Assembly (NCBI RefSeq): GCF_004125265.1
Contig: NZ_RDTE01000003.1
Span: 6,634,001 to 6,698,000, forward strand
Source of the DNA: Streptomyces lydicus
GTDB taxonomy: Bacteria > Actinomycetota > Actinomycetes > Streptomycetales > Streptomycetaceae
DNA: 64,000 bases
Direction: 5' to 3'
This document shows, piece by piece, positions 41,975 through 49,234 of the stretch; position 1 is the stretch's first letter; each line of letters opens with the position of its first letter. A program made the position numbers and the translations under genes. The notes beneath the pieces are model-generated. The model worked only from the letters and a program-made list of their open reading frames with translations. It was not told the origin of the DNA and made no database searches.

Positions 41975-41999
41975 CGCCAGGGATCCTGGTCCCCGAGGG
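41967..41999 (+). promoter_or_regulatory. Predicted expression platform (alternative hairpins over an SD)
   Basis: GGATCCCT-CGCC-AGGGATCC (41967-41986) forms an 8-bp hairpin. Part of its left arm, CCCTCG (41971-41976), can pair instead with CGAGGG (41994-41999), the Shine-Dalgarno of the leader ORF. The two foldings exclude each other and share bases with the aptamer 3' edge, the layout of a translational switch. Prediction only. Confidence 0.5.
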
Positions 42000-42008
42000 A
42001 GAACTTCC

Positions 42009-42029
42009 GTGAATCAGCGAATGCGATAG
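42009..42029 (+). CDS. Six-codon leader ORF downstream of the riboswitch
   Basis: GTG AAT CAG CGA ATG CGA TAG (MNQRMR) with AGGGAG at 8-nt spacing. It is the first start after the SAM-IV aptamer and lies 126 bp before the main gene. The codons include one Met, but only one internal, so classical attenuation by starvation is unlikely. It may couple the riboswitch to transcription termination or mRNA stability. Could be a coincidental start. Confidence 0.4.
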   Translation: MNQRMR

Positions 42030-42154
42030 GGCTCGACGGCCCCTTTTCCGCATCCCCTTTTTCCTTTCAGCTGCGGCGCCCAGCCGTGCGTTTTGTGCGC
42101 ACCCGACGCGCTCCGCCCCGCAGCGAATTCACTTGCTTCTCACGGGAGTTCGCC

Positions 42155-43534
42155 ATGTCTGTTTCCGCCGTTGCCGCCGACAGCTCCGTCTGTGCCCCGC
42201 TGCCCGTCCTCGGCCGGGACGTCCGCGTCCCGCTGGTGACGGGCGGCGAGGTCGACTACGCCGCGCTGGACTACGCCGCCAGCGCCCCCGCACTGCAGCG
42301 GGTCTGGGACGACGTGGCGGCCTACGCCCCCTACTACGGCAGCGTGCACCGCGGCGCCGGGTACCTCTCGCAGCTCTCCACCGACCTCTTCGAGAACAGC
42401 CGCCGGACCATCGCGGAGTTCCTGGGCTGCGGCATCGAGGACCAGGTGGTCTTCACGCGCTCCACCACCGACTCGCTGAACCTCTTGGCGGCCGTACTCC
42501 CGCAGAACACCCGGGTGTTCGTCTTCGAGACCGAGCACCACGCCTCGCTGCTGCCGTGGGAGCAGCGCGCGGACACCACCGTGACCTACCTCAACGCGCC
42601 CCGCACCCCGCAGCAGGCGGTGGACACCCTGGAGAAGGCGCTGGCCGAGCGCGAGCCCTACGGCCCGGCGCTGGTCTGTGTGACCGGTGCGTCGAACGTG
42701 ACCGGTGAGCTGTGGCCGGTGCGGGAGCTGGCGGCCGCCGCGCATGCGCACGGCGCGCGCATCGTGCTGGACGCGGCGCAGCTCGTCCCGCACCACCCCG
42801 TGAACATCGCGGAGCTGGACGTCGACTGGGTCGCCTTCTCCGGGCACAAGCTGTACGCGCCGTTCGGCGCCGGTGTCCTGGCCGGCCGCGCGGACTGGCT
42901 GCAGGCCGCCGCACCGTATCTGGCCGGCGGCGGCGCCAGCCGCAAGGTCTCCCGGCGCACGGACGGCGGAGTCGACGTCGAGTGGCACACCACCGCCGCC
43001 CGTCACGAGGCCGGTTCGCCCAACGTCATCGGCGCCTACGCCATCGCCTCGGCCTGCCAGGCCCTGACCGAGGCCGGTTTCGAGGACCTGGCCGCCCGCG
43101 AGCAGGCGCTGATCACCCGAGTACGGGAGGGCCTGGCCGAGGTGCCCGAGGTGACCGTGCTCTCGCTCTTCGGCGAGGACGCGGCGCGGGTCGGCGTCTT
43201 CTCCTTCGTCGTCGAGGGCTGGAACAGCTCGCACTTCGCGGCGGCGCTGTCGGCGGAGTACGGCATCGGCGTCCGCGACGGCCTGTTCTGCGCCCACCCC
43301 CTCGTCCGCACCCTCCTGGGCAGCGAACCCCAGGACCCGGGCGAGTGCGGCGCCCCCGAGGCGGCCCCCGGCGAGCGCTCCCTGAACGCCATCCGCGTCA
43401 GCGTGGGCGTCGGCACGCCGGATGAACACGTCGACCGCTTTCTCCGAGCGGTCAAGGAACTGGTCACGAACGGCGCCACCTGGAACTACCAGACGGAGGA
43501 CGGCCGTTGCGTGCCCGCGCGAAGCGCGGTGTGA
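42155..43534 (+). CDS. Cysteine desulfurase-like PLP enzyme (class V aminotransferase fold)
   Basis: 459 residues of the SufS/CsdA/selenocysteine-lyase-like aminotransferase class V family: YGSVHRGAGYLSQLSTDLFE, FTRSTTDSLNLLA, TEHHASLLPWE, DAAQLVPHHPVNIAELDVDWVAFSGHKLYAPFGAG with the PLP Lys at about 232, and GSPNVIGAYA. The catalytic-loop cysteine of true desulfurases is not obvious; FCAHPLVRTLLG near the C-terminus holds one Cys. ATG 42155 has GGGAG at a good distance; an upstream extension to 42086 is not used. Being under a SAM-IV riboswitch, it probably works in sulfur amino acid or methionine metabolism rather than Fe-S assembly. Confidence 0.88.
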   Translation: MSVSAVAADSSVCAPLPVLGRDVRVPLVTGGEVDYAALDYAASAPALQRVWDDVAAYAPYYGSVHRGAGYLSQLSTDLFENSRRTIAEFLGCGIEDQVVFTRSTTDSLNLLAAVLPQNTRVFVFETEHHASLLPWEQRADTTVTYLNAPRTPQQAVDTLEKALAEREPYGPALVCVTGASNVTGELWPVRELAAAAHAHGARIVLDAAQLVPHHPVNIAELDVDWVAFSGHKLYAPFGAGVLAGRADWLQAAAPYLAGGGASRKVSRRTDGGVDVEWHTTAARHEAGSPNVIGAYAIASACQALTEAGFEDLAAREQALITRVREGLAEVPEVTVLSLFGEDAARVGVFSFVVEGWNSSHFAAALSAEYGIGVRDGLFCAHPLVRTLLGSEPQDPGECGAPEAAPGERSLNAIRVSVGVGTPDEHVDRFLRAVKELVTNGATWNYQTEDGRCVPARSAV

Positions 43535-43537
43535 TTC

Positions 43538-43800
43538 CTACGTTTTCGGCTTTCCCGGCGTGGGGGTTTCTCGCCCGTGTTTCGCCCGCTGCGCTTTGCC
43601 TCCGCCCCGTTTTTCGGCCGTCCCGCCGTGGGGCTTCTCGCCGTTGCGCCTGCGGCGGGCGGGGTCCGCTGCGCGGGGCTGTGGGTGCGGTGACGGGCCG
43701 GAGCGGGTGGGGTGCCGGACTGCTTCGCTTTACGTCCGGCACCCCACCCGCTCCGGCCCGTCCCCTCCCGTGGGTGAGTAAGTAAAACGTGGGTGGGGGC
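43538..43800 (+). repeat. Three-copy intergenic hairpin element, copy 2 (behind the PLP enzyme gene)
   Basis: Starts 4 bp after the stop of the upstream gene with CGTTTTCGGCTTTCCCGG. The hairpin has a perfect 29-bp stem (43692-43720 with 43734-43762) and the loop TGCTTCGCTTTAC, the reverse complement of the loop in the other two copies as written on the plus strand. The left arm and the ~75 bp before it are nearly identical to copy 3. It ends CTCCCGTGGGTGAG ... CGTGGGTGGGGGCGGGCC, like copy 1. Confidence 0.92.
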
Positions 43801-43916
43801 GGGCCGCGGTGGTAGCTGTGCGGCGTCTACCGGTCGTTCCTGGGAAGCCATTTCACGGGATGACCAGCGTCGTGAACAGCCGCTGGGTATCCGGCCGTCA
43901 CCGGAAAGATCACGGT

Positions 43917-44417
43917 CTACGGCTGGAGTGACAGGTCGCGCTGGTACCAGGTGCCGGCCTTACCGCCGAGGCCAGCCGGGTCGGCCGGGCCAACTGGAAC
44001 GAACCCGGCCTTGGCAAGCACCCGCTGGGACGCGGCATTGCCTAGGGAGGTGGCCGCCCGCAGTGTGCGCAGCCCGTGTCGCGCCACCGCCAGCCGGCAC
44101 AGCTCCCGGACGGTCGCGGTCGCCACACCGCGGCCGGCAACATGCTGCGCGACCCTGTAGCCGAGCTCAGCGGTGCCGTCCTCGAAGTCGTACAGGTTGA
44201 ACCGGCCCAGAACCGCGCCGTCCTCGGCAACGCGCACGTAGAAGGCGCTGGTGCCGGCCTCTTGCTCTGCCAGAAGGGCGCTGTACCGGTCGGCGAACTG
44301 GTCGAAGAACTCGTCACCGCGGTCGGAGACCGAGGCGGCGAAGTAGGCGCGGTTCGCCAGCTCGAAGGCCAGGACCGCGGGGGCGTCGTCGGCATGCAGC
44401 CGCTTCAACTCGGGCAC
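43917..44417 (-). CDS. GNAT-family acetyltransferase
   Basis: A 166-residue N-acetyltransferase of the RimJ/GNAT type: VPELKRLHADDAPAVLAFELANRAYFAA at the start, then FYVRVAEDGAVLGRFNLYDFE, AELGYRVAQHVAGRGVATATVRELCRLA (acetyl-CoA pyrophosphate loop) and ATSLGNAASQRVLAKAGFV. The GTG at 44417 begins the conserved domain. The frame is open to 44486 with a composition unlike a protein N-terminus, so the shorter start is preferred, though no strong ribosome binding site is seen. Substrate unknown (protein N-termini or a small molecule). Confidence 0.82.
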   Translation of the reverse strand: MPELKRLHADDAPAVLAFELANRAYFAASVSDRGDEFFDQFADRYSALLAEQEAGTSAFYVRVAEDGAVLGRFNLYDFEDGTAELGYRVAQHVAGRGVATATVRELCRLAVARHGLRTLRAATSLGNAASQRVLAKAGFVPVGPADPAGLGGKAGTWYQRDLSLQP

Positions 44418-44524
44418 CGCCCGACCGTACCCAGGTGGCGCACCGAGGCCACCTGAGTTTCCGCCAACGGCAGACAACCCAGGCACCTAACGATCTACGG
44501 CTGGAGTACTGGACGCACCCCCAC

Positions 44525-44723
44525 CTGGTCTTTTTCCACCCCCAACGGGAGGGGACGGGCCGGAGCGGGTGGGGTGCCGGACGTAAAGCGAAGCAGTCCG
44601 GCACCCCACCCGCGGAGGCCCGTCACCGCACCCACAGCCCCGCGCAGCGGACCCCGCCCGCCGCAGGCGCAACGGCGAGAAGCCCCACGGCGGGAAAGCC
44701 AAAAACGCGGGAAAAAGACTGGG
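44525..44723 (-). repeat. Three-copy intergenic hairpin element, copy 3 (behind the Lrp-type gene)
   Basis: Lies between the Lrp-type gene stop (44724) and the GNAT gene. Perfect 18-bp stem (44565-44582 with 44596-44613) around the loop GTAAAGCGAAGCA. Relative to copy 1 five stem positions are changed on both arms so that pairing is kept. The G/C-rich arm and the GGCGGGAAAGCCAAAAACG end are shared with copies 1 and 2. Orientation with respect to the gene in front of it is the same as in the other copies. Confidence 0.92.
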
Positions 44724-45005
44724 CTACGCGTCGAGCCCAATCGCAAAGGCCGCCTCAAGGTCATGCTGCGAATACGTGCGGAACGCGATATGCGTCTCGG
44801 TGGAGGCGACGCCGGGGACCTTGCTGATGCGGCCGGGGATGACGTCCGCGAGGTCGTCGTGGGCGGCGACCCGCACCATCGCGATCAGGTCGTGGGCGCC
44901 GGTGACCGAGTAGACCTCGCTGACCCCTTCCAGTGCCGCGATTTTCTCGGCGATCTCCGGGATCTGGTCCACGTTGGTCTTGATGAGCACGATCGACGTG
45001 ATCAC
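44724..45005 (-). CDS. Stand-alone Lrp/AsnC RAM-domain protein
   Basis: A 93-residue protein that is only the ligand-binding RAM domain of Lrp/AsnC regulators: MITSIVLIKTNVDQIPEIAEKIAALEGVSEVYSVTGAHDLIAMV, with the conserved GAHDL before strand 3, and FRTYSQHDLEAAF. There is no DNA-binding domain, so it probably acts by binding amino acids and partners. GTG 45005 overlaps the rhomboid gene's stop by 4 bp (GTGA), so the two are coupled. Its stop is followed directly by a hairpin repeat element. Confidence 0.9.
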   Translation of the reverse strand: MITSIVLIKTNVDQIPEIAEKIAALEGVSEVYSVTGAHDLIAMVRVAAHDDLADVIPGRISKVPGVASTETHIAFRTYSQHDLEAAFAIGLDA

Positions 45006-45781
45006 GGCTGGCTCTCTCCCTCGGTCGCCCGGTCATCTTCCCTGGTGGCCCCCACACTATCCCTGCGGTAGCGGGCCCAGGCGTACAGGAAGCCGAGCGT
45101 GAAGCCGATGACATGGGCGAGGTAGGCGACGCCGGGACCGCGGGGGTCTTCCTGGGCGGCCTGCCACTGCAGGAAGAACCAGAACAGCAGCACGATCCAG
45201 GCGGGGAAACGCAGCGGCAGGAAGAAGAGGAACGGGAAGAGGCTGGTGACCCGGGCCGTCGGGAACAGGAAGAGGAAGGCGCCGAGGACGCCGGAGATCG
45301 AGCCGGAGGCGCCCACCAGTGTCTGGCCCGAGGTGGCGTGGGCGGCCGCGTAGCCGAGCAGCGCCAGGTAGCCGATGATGAGGTAGAAGGCGGTGAACGG
45401 CAGCCTGCCCATCCGTGCCTCGGTCATGGCGCCGAAGACGTACAGGAAGAGCACGTTGCCGAGCAGGTGCAGCCAGCTGCCGTGCACGAATAACGCGGTG
45501 AGCGGGGTGACCAGCGCGCGCAGCGAACCGCTCCACAGCTCCAGCGGGATCACGCCCCACCGCTCGAAATACGCGGTCTGGGCCTTGAGCAGGGCCTCGC
45601 CGGTGCCGTATATCCGGTTCAGGCCGGAGGCGGGGCCGAGCACGAAGACCGCGCAGCACAGGCCGATCAGCACATTCGTCATCCGCGAGAACACCGCGAC
45701 CAGCGACCGGGCGGGGCGCGGAGGGCGGGGGAGGAGACCGGACGAGCGGGGTGAGCGGGGTGAGGGGGCCGGCGCCGTCAT
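45002..45781 (-). CDS. Rhomboid-family intramembrane serine protease
   Basis: A 259-residue rhomboid with a basic/Pro-rich cytosolic N-terminus and six or more transmembrane helices. Motifs: HGSWLHLLGNVLFLYVFG after helix 1, GASGSISGVLGAFL with the catalytic Ser at about 159, and AHVIGFTLGFLYAW with the catalytic His at about 223. Start ATG 45781 gives MTAPAPSPRSPRSSG; the frame continues upstream to 45949 without support. It overlaps the RAM-domain gene downstream by 4 bp. Substrates are unknown. Confidence 0.9.
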   Translation of the reverse strand: MTAPAPSPRSPRSSGLLPRPPRPARSLVAVFSRMTNVLIGLCCAVFVLGPASGLNRIYGTGEALLKAQTAYFERWGVIPLELWSGSLRALVTPLTALFVHGSWLHLLGNVLFLYVFGAMTEARMGRLPFTAFYLIIGYLALLGYAAAHATSGQTLVGASGSISGVLGAFLFLFPTARVTSLFPFLFFLPLRFPAWIVLLFWFFLQWQAAQEDPRGPGVAYLAHVIGFTLGFLYAWARYRRDSVGATREDDRATEGESQP

Positions 45782-45975
45782 GAGGTGATCATGACCCAAT
45801 GCGGGCAATCGGGACAGAGTGCCTCGCCGTGTCCCGGCACCTGGGCGGGCCCGCACCGGCCCCCCATCAGGCCGTAGGGTTACAGGCAGTACTTTGCGTA
45901 CTTCCGCGATCCGACGGCGCACCGCGTGAACCGCGCAGCAGCACGACACCGATGAGCACGAAAGAGGACGACACG

Positions 45976-46215
45976 ATGGCTGTTCCCCTGCCGACGGACG
46001 GGACCCGGTGGCGCTGCACGCTGTGCGGCAACCTCACGCGGTTCGACGTGACGCGCCGTTCCAAGGTCGTGGAGTACGTCCACCTGGACCTGGCCGGGGC
46101 GCCGACGGTGGAGGAGCGCGAGGTCCTCAGTGAGAGCATCGAGTCCGTGCGCTGCCGCTGGTGCAACGCGGTCGACCAGATCGAGCTGGTCGACCGTCCG
46201 GGCGCGAACGCCTGA
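45976..46215 (+). CDS. Small zinc-ribbon protein
   Basis: 79 residues starting MAVPLPTDGTRWRCTLCGNLTRFDVTRR; the cysteines in RCTLCGN and RCRWCNA form a four-Cys zinc ribbon. The middle is acidic (APTVEEREVLSESIE). The GAGGA site fits ATG 45976 better than ATG 45952. It lies 18 bp before the NYN nuclease gene and is probably cotranscribed with it, which makes a nucleic-acid-related role reasonable. Function not known. Confidence 0.83.
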   Translation: MAVPLPTDGTRWRCTLCGNLTRFDVTRRSKVVEYVHLDLAGAPTVEEREVLSESIESVRCRWCNAVDQIELVDRPGANA

Positions 46216-46233
46216 GATCGGAGCGATGCAGCC

Positions 46234-47607
46234 GTGGTGGACCGTCCAGAAGGGGAGTCGGGGGGCCGGCGTGACGACGCACCCGGGAGTGCGGCGGACG
46301 ACGTGCTCGACCGTCCGCTGCCCGAGGGCGTACGGCGCCGGGTCGTGGCGCTCACCGCGGAGTCGTTCGGCGCGCTGACCCTCGCCGAACTCCCGCCCCC
46401 GCTGCGGCAGTACGCCCGGTTCACCCCGACCCGTCGGGCCAAATTCGCCGGAAACGCGATGGCCGCGGCGCTGGAGAGCGACGCGGTCTTCCGGCAGCGG
46501 ATCGCGGGCAAGCTGCGTGAGGCGCAGTCGGAGCTCGCCGAGGCGCTGGAGCACGGCACCCCGCCCGCGGCCGCGGATCCGCTCGATGTGGCGGCGGCCG
46601 CCTATGTGCTGCGCCCCGAAGGCTGGACCAAGCTCGTCGCGGCGGCCGGTGAGGAGGCGCAGCGGGCGCGCGCCGAGCGGGCCGGCGAAGAGGCCGAACG
46701 CGAGCTGGCCAGGCTGCGCGAGGAACTGGCGCAGGCGCGCGGTGAGGCCCGTACGGAGGCCGAGCGGATCCGGGTGGACCTGGACGCGGCCCGCAAGGAG
46801 AACGAGTCCCTGCGGCGCAAGCTGCGCAGTGCGCTGAGCGACGTCAAGCGCGGGGAGGCCGCGGTGCGCAAGGCCGAGGCCGCCGTGGCGGACGTACGGG
46901 ACCGGGCGGCCACGGAGAAGACCGCGGCGGACAGCGAGGTGCGCCGGCTCAAGGCCCGGATCGCCGAGGCGGAGACGGCGTTGGAGACCAGCCGGCGCTC
47001 CGCCCGCGAGGGCCGCAGCGTCGAGGACATGCGGCTGCGGCTGCTGCTGGACACGGTCCTGGACGCGGCGCAGGGGCTGCGCCGCGAGCTGGCGCTGCCG
47101 CCCGCCAGCGTCCATCCGGCGGACACCGTCGAGGCGGTCGCGCCGGGGCGGATGACGCCCAAGGACATCGCGACGCGGGCGCTGTCGGAGATGGACCCGG
47201 CGCTGCTCGACCAGCTTCTGGCGCTGCCGCAGGCGCATTTGGTGGTGGATGGCTACAACGTCACCAAAACCGGCTATCCGACCATGCCGCTCGACAAGCA
47301 GCGGCTGCGGCTGCTGGGCGGCCTCGCGGTGCTGGCGGCGCAGACCGGCGCGGAGATGACCTGTGTCTTCGACGGTGCGGAGCTCGCGGCGCCGGTGCTG
47401 CTCGCACCGCCGCGCGGGGTCCGGGTCCTGTTCAGCAAACCGGGCGTAACGGCCGATGAGTTGATTCGTCAGCTGGTTCGGGCCGAACCGCCCGGACGTC
47501 CGGTCGTCGTGGTCTCCACGGACCGGGAAGTGGCCGACGGGGTGGCGAAGGCCGGGGCGCGGCCGGTGGCATCCGCCCTGCTCCTCAAACGACTTGCCCG
47601 GACCTGA
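46234..47607 (+). CDS. NYN-domain (YacP-like) RNase-type protein with coiled coil
   Basis: 457 residues: a helical N-terminal domain (LPEGVRRRVVALTAESFGALTLAELPPPLRQYARF), a long Ala/Glu/Arg-rich coiled coil (about residues 140-270) and a C-terminal NYN/PIN-like nuclease domain with the metal Asp in HLVVDGYNVTKTGYP, MTCVFDGAE, GVTADELIRQLV and VVSTDREV. The catalytic acidic positions expected of NYN RNases are present. GTG 46234. The zinc-ribbon gene upstream probably forms an operon with it. Confidence 0.88.
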   Translation: MVDRPEGESGGRRDDAPGSAADDVLDRPLPEGVRRRVVALTAESFGALTLAELPPPLRQYARFTPTRRAKFAGNAMAAALESDAVFRQRIAGKLREAQSELAEALEHGTPPAAADPLDVAAAAYVLRPEGWTKLVAAAGEEAQRARAERAGEEAERELARLREELAQARGEARTEAERIRVDLDAARKENESLRRKLRSALSDVKRGEAAVRKAEAAVADVRDRAATEKTAADSEVRRLKARIAEAETALETSRRSAREGRSVEDMRLRLLLDTVLDAAQGLRRELALPPASVHPADTVEAVAPGRMTPKDIATRALSEMDPALLDQLLALPQAHLVVDGYNVTKTGYPTMPLDKQRLRLLGGLAVLAAQTGAEMTCVFDGAELAAPVLLAPPRGVRVLFSKPGVTADELIRQLVRAEPPGRPVVVVSTDREVADGVAKAGARPVASALLLKRLART

Positions 47608-47660
47608 CAGGCTGCCCGCTCCGGCCGCCGGAACACCGGAAAACGCCGACGATCCGTCTC

Positions 47661-47911
47661 TGAGCGTCAATTGGCGCTCACAGCCTGTGTGATGTTGGTA
47701 AAGGATGGGGCTGGTGACGCAGAATTTTTCCCTGAGGATTTGAAGCGATCACAGCTCGGTTACTAAGGTCAGGGCCCGAACCTCCATGCATCTGATCATC
47801 CAACCGGGATGAACCGTGGAGGAACCGCCGAGTCCGCGGCGTTCACGCGGAGCCGGGGTCTCACCCCCCCACTTCCCGGTAGGCGGCTGGAGGAAGAAGG
47901 AGCTCGCCCCC
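47661..47911 (+). promoter_or_regulatory. Structured leader of the NlpC/P60 gene; partial likeness to c-di-AMP (ydaO) riboswitch
   Basis: 304 bp without a gene. It starts with the inverted repeat TGAGCG-N8-CGCTCA (47661-47680). From about 47750 the leader can fold extensively: CCTCCATGCATC pairs with GATG..CGTGGAGG, then GCCGAGTCCGCG-N7-CGCGGAGCCGGGG, and near the gene CCCGGTAGGCGGC. The GCCGAGTCCGCG/CGCGGAGCCGGGG and GGTAGGCGG blocks resemble Streptomyces ydaO riboswitches upstream of wall hydrolases, but the central GGGGTGAAT and CCGAACCCGTCAGCTAAC blocks are absent, so this is at best a divergent or shortened form. Confidence 0.42.
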
Positions 47912-48937
47912 GTGGCGTCCCACCGTCGACCCAAGCAGCCGAGCCGTACCCGCGTGACCGTGCTCACCGCCACCGCCGCGGCGGCCGTCGCCCTTTCGTC
48001 CCAGGCCGCCCAGGCCGACCCCCATCAGTCGAAGAAGGACGTCAAGTCCGAGGTCGACAAGCTGTACAACGAGGCCGAGCAGGCCACCGAGAAGTACGAC
48101 GGGGTCAAGGAGCAGCAGGACAAGCTCCAGAAAGAGGTCGACGACCTCCAGGACAAGGTCGCCCGCGGCCAGGGTGACCTCAATCAGATGCGCAAGGGCC
48201 TCGGTGCCGTCGCCTCCGGCCAGTACCGCAGCGGCAGCATCGACCCCTCGGTCCAGCTGTTCCTCTCCGGCGACCCGGACACCTACCTCGAAAAGGCCGC
48301 CACGCTCGACCAGTTGAGCGGCAAGCAGGCCGACCAGCTCAAGACCGTCGCGGACAAGCAGCGCCGGCTCGCCCAGGAGCGCGCGGAGGCCTCGGCCAAG
48401 ATCAAGGACCTCTCCGAGACCCGTAAGGCGCTCGGTGACAAGAAGGACGAGATCAAGGGCAAGCTGGCCGAGGCGCAGCAGCTGCTCAACAAGATGACGG
48501 CCAAGGAGCGGGCGGCCATGCAGGCCGAGGAGAACCGCGCCAACCGCAGCAACTCGCGGGTCAACCTCGGCGATGACCTGCCGGCCTCGCAGCGCGGCGC
48601 GGCCGCCCTGGCCGCCGCCCAGTCCAAGATAGGTTCGCCGTACGTCTGGGGCGCCACCGGACCGTCGTCCTTCGACTGCTCGGGTCTGACCTCCTGGGCG
48701 TACCAGCAGGCCGGCCAGTCGCTGCCGCGTACCTCGCAGGCCCAGGCCAACGCCGGTACCCGGATCGCCTCGCAGAGCGACCTCAAGCCCGGCGATCTGG
48801 TGCTCTTCTACAGCGACCTGCACCACATCGGTCTCTACGCGGGCAACGGCCAGGTGCTGCACGCACCCAAGCCCGGCGCCTCCGTGCGCTACGAGCCGAT
48901 GAGCAACATGGAGTTCGCGTTCGGCGTGCGGGTCTGA
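47912..48937 (+). CDS. NlpC/P60 peptidoglycan endopeptidase
   Basis: A 341-residue secreted hydrolase: signal peptide (MASHRRPKQPSRTRVTV..., cleavage near QAAQADP), a long coiled coil (about residues 40-215, DKLYNEAEQATEKYDGVKEQQDKL) and a C-terminal NlpC/P60 domain with the catalytic Cys in FDCSGL (Cys256) and His in HHIGLYAG. The layout is that of RipA-like and SagA-like enzymes that cut stem peptides; the coiled coil usually autoinhibits or binds FtsEX-type partners. GTG 47912 with AAGGAG 9 nt upstream; the frame is open to 47816. The stop codon lies in a small duplicated segment. Confidence 0.93.
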   Translation: MASHRRPKQPSRTRVTVLTATAAAAVALSSQAAQADPHQSKKDVKSEVDKLYNEAEQATEKYDGVKEQQDKLQKEVDDLQDKVARGQGDLNQMRKGLGAVASGQYRSGSIDPSVQLFLSGDPDTYLEKAATLDQLSGKQADQLKTVADKQRRLAQERAEASAKIKDLSETRKALGDKKDEIKGKLAEAQQLLNKMTAKERAAMQAEENRANRSNSRVNLGDDLPASQRGAAALAAAQSKIGSPYVWGATGPSSFDCSGLTSWAYQQAGQSLPRTSQAQANAGTRIASQSDLKPGDLVLFYSDLHHIGLYAGNGQVLHAPKPGASVRYEPMSNMEFAFGVRV

Positions 48938-49032
48938 CACGTGCGGGTCTGAGACCCGCGGGTCCGAAAAGCCTCACCACGCTCCCGGCCTGCCGCCCGA
49001 ACGGGCGAATTGCGGCCTCGGCCCCTGACCTA

Positions 49033-49075
49033 CCGCCCCGCCGGTGACCTGCACAGTCACCGGCGGGGCGGCTTT
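49033..49075 (+). terminator. Terminator between the two NlpC/P60 genes
   Basis: A perfect 16-bp stem (49033-49048 with 49056-49071), 7-nt loop and a CTTTTT tail; a canonical terminator. Confidence 0.88.
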
Positions 49076-49234
49076 TTGCGGGCGAAGAGGCCGCTTTGGC
49101 CGGATCGCACCGGCGCCGTACTGTCTGCCCTCGCAGCTTCCGCTTCACCGACCGCCCTCCCGGGGCGGCAGGGGCTTCCCCGGGCTCTCGGCTGCGCTCA
49201 CGCAGGGGTACCCCCGTCGGAAGGAGTTCGGCTC

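Noticed and set aside
43508-43785. ORFs reading through the hairpin element behind the PLP enzyme gene
   Set aside because: Their sequence follows the repeat element in several frames, with no ribosome binding site and no conserved protein.
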